From contig JAISVY010000018.1 in NCBI GenBank assembly GCA_031271325.1, positions 1 to 30,939 on the forward strand: DNA of 30,939 nt, written 5' to 3'. Positions 30,658-30,939 of this stretch are shown here, piece after piece; position 1 is the first letter of the stretch, and every line of letters starts with the position of its first letter. Both the position numbers and the translations under genes were made by a program. Below the pieces are notes generated by a model. That model did not search any database and was not told where the DNA came from. It saw only the letters and a program-made list of their open reading frames with translations. The DNA comes from Oscillospiraceae bacterium. GTDB taxonomy: Bacteria > Bacillota > Clostridia > Oscillospirales > UBA929.

Positions 30658-30727
30658 GACAAAGAGCGCACCCAAATGGTATAGTGGAGTTACCAGACAA
30701 CACATACCAAAAGGGAGGCTCTTTGTC
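30658..30727 (+). promoter_or_regulatory. hairpin that would hide the transposase ribosome site
   Basis: GACAAAGAGC pairs with GCTCTTTGTC (10 bp), CCC (30671-30673) with GGG (30713-30715), and TGGTAT (30677-30682) with ATACCA (30704-30709). The GGGAGG ribosome site (30713-30718) is therefore inside the stem just before the ATG at 30728. This is the arrangement by which several IS elements limit transposase made from read-through mRNA. Confidence 0.55.
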
Positions 30728-30939
30728 ATGGACATGGTAACACAGGAAGCGTATCATCGTCAACGGATGGTGAAGTATTATTTCAAGCATGGCGGAACGA
30801 AGACATCGTTACGATTCAAGATAAGTCGGAAGACGGTCTATAAATGGGTAGCACGATACGACGGTACGTTGGAGAGTTTAAAAGATCGAAGCCATCGACC
30901 ACACAGTCATCCGAAACAACATACGGAATACGAACAGCA
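30728..30939 (+). CDS. transposase, N-terminal part (IS3/IS481-like, truncated by window edge)
   Basis: 70 residues are visible, running off the window. It begins MDMVTQEAYHRQRMVKYYF and has a helix-turn-helix TSLRFKISRKTVYKWVARYD (about 29-48), then LKDRSHRPHSHPKQHTEYE, a linker typical of transposases with an N-terminal HTH followed by a DDE integrase core (IS481 and relatives of IS3). The catalytic core is outside the window, so family and integrity cannot be settled. The codons are AT-richer than those of neighbours, as expected for a recent arrival. Confidence 0.8.
   Translation, partial: MDMVTQEAYHRQRMVKYYFKHGGTKTSLRFKISRKTVYKWVARYDGTLESLKDRSHRPHSHPKQHTEYEQ

Larger units (their letters stand above)
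30644..30939 (+). mobile_element. insertion sequence, left part (cut by window edge)
   Basis: The stretch is clearly AT-richer than the rest of the window and encodes a transposase N-terminus. It contains the inverted pair GACAAAGAGC (30658-30667) and GCTCTTTGTC (30718-30727). The exact left terminus cannot be fixed without the other end; it lies somewhere between 30644 and about 30690. Confidence 0.7.

Overview
The window is a chromosomal segment of a high-GC, low-oxygen-type Bacillota, most likely a Clostridia (Oscillospirales-like) genome. The grounds are the single-chain clostridial type of FGAM synthase, a DnaD-domain protein paired with a DnaC/DnaI-type helicase loader, Zn-ribbon (C+) forms of S4, S14, L24, L36 and adenylate kinase, an SLH-domain exoprotein, and AGGAGG-type ribosome binding sites. 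The genus cannot be read from the sequence.

Layout. Positions 1-4570 (minus) hold a partial sn-glycerol-1-phosphate dehydrogenase (AraM/EgsA family) overlapping the 3' end of purL. A very compact divergent promoter region separates purL from radC (plus). A CPBP membrane protease (minus) ends inside radC, and a degenerate sigma54-activator-like regulator (plus) starts beside it. Next come a SAM methyltransferase (minus), purH (minus) with its own promoter, a secreted CE4 polysaccharide deacetylase with SLH repeats (minus, with promoter and terminator), and an orphan 177-residue protein.

Positions 12485-27953 (minus) are the fused S10-spc-alpha ribosomal supercluster. All 31 genes are in canonical order: rpsJ rplC rplD rplW rplB rpsS rplV rpsC rplP rpmC rpsQ rplN rplX rplE rpsN rpsH rplF rplR rpsE rpmD rplO secY adk map infA rpmJ rpsM rpsK rpsD rpoA rplQ. 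It is read from a good promoter at about 28175-28204 through a leader of about 215 nt that carries an intrinsic-terminator-like hairpin. Most genes overlap by 1-8 nt or are a few nt apart. The exceptions are two structured spacers (rpsN-rpsH and infA-rpmJ). The cluster ends at a hairpin terminator after rplQ. Upstream lie the dnaD-like/dnaC-like pair (the first apparently leaderless), a divergent small membrane protein, and at the right edge the start of an AT-richer insertion sequence.

The most interesting items are: a 74-bp structured repeat present twice in opposite orientations (7371-7444 and 8338-8411), about 90% identical, with compensatory base changes and locus-specific closing arms; RGG-type tandem repeats on the C-terminus of ribosomal protein S3 and a 58-residue Ala/Pro/Glu-rich N-terminal extension on S17; a putative attenuator in the S10 leader; and overlapping divergent purL/radC promoters built around a 34-bp palindrome. 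I saw no tRNA, rRNA or CRISPR array, and no phage or defence system.
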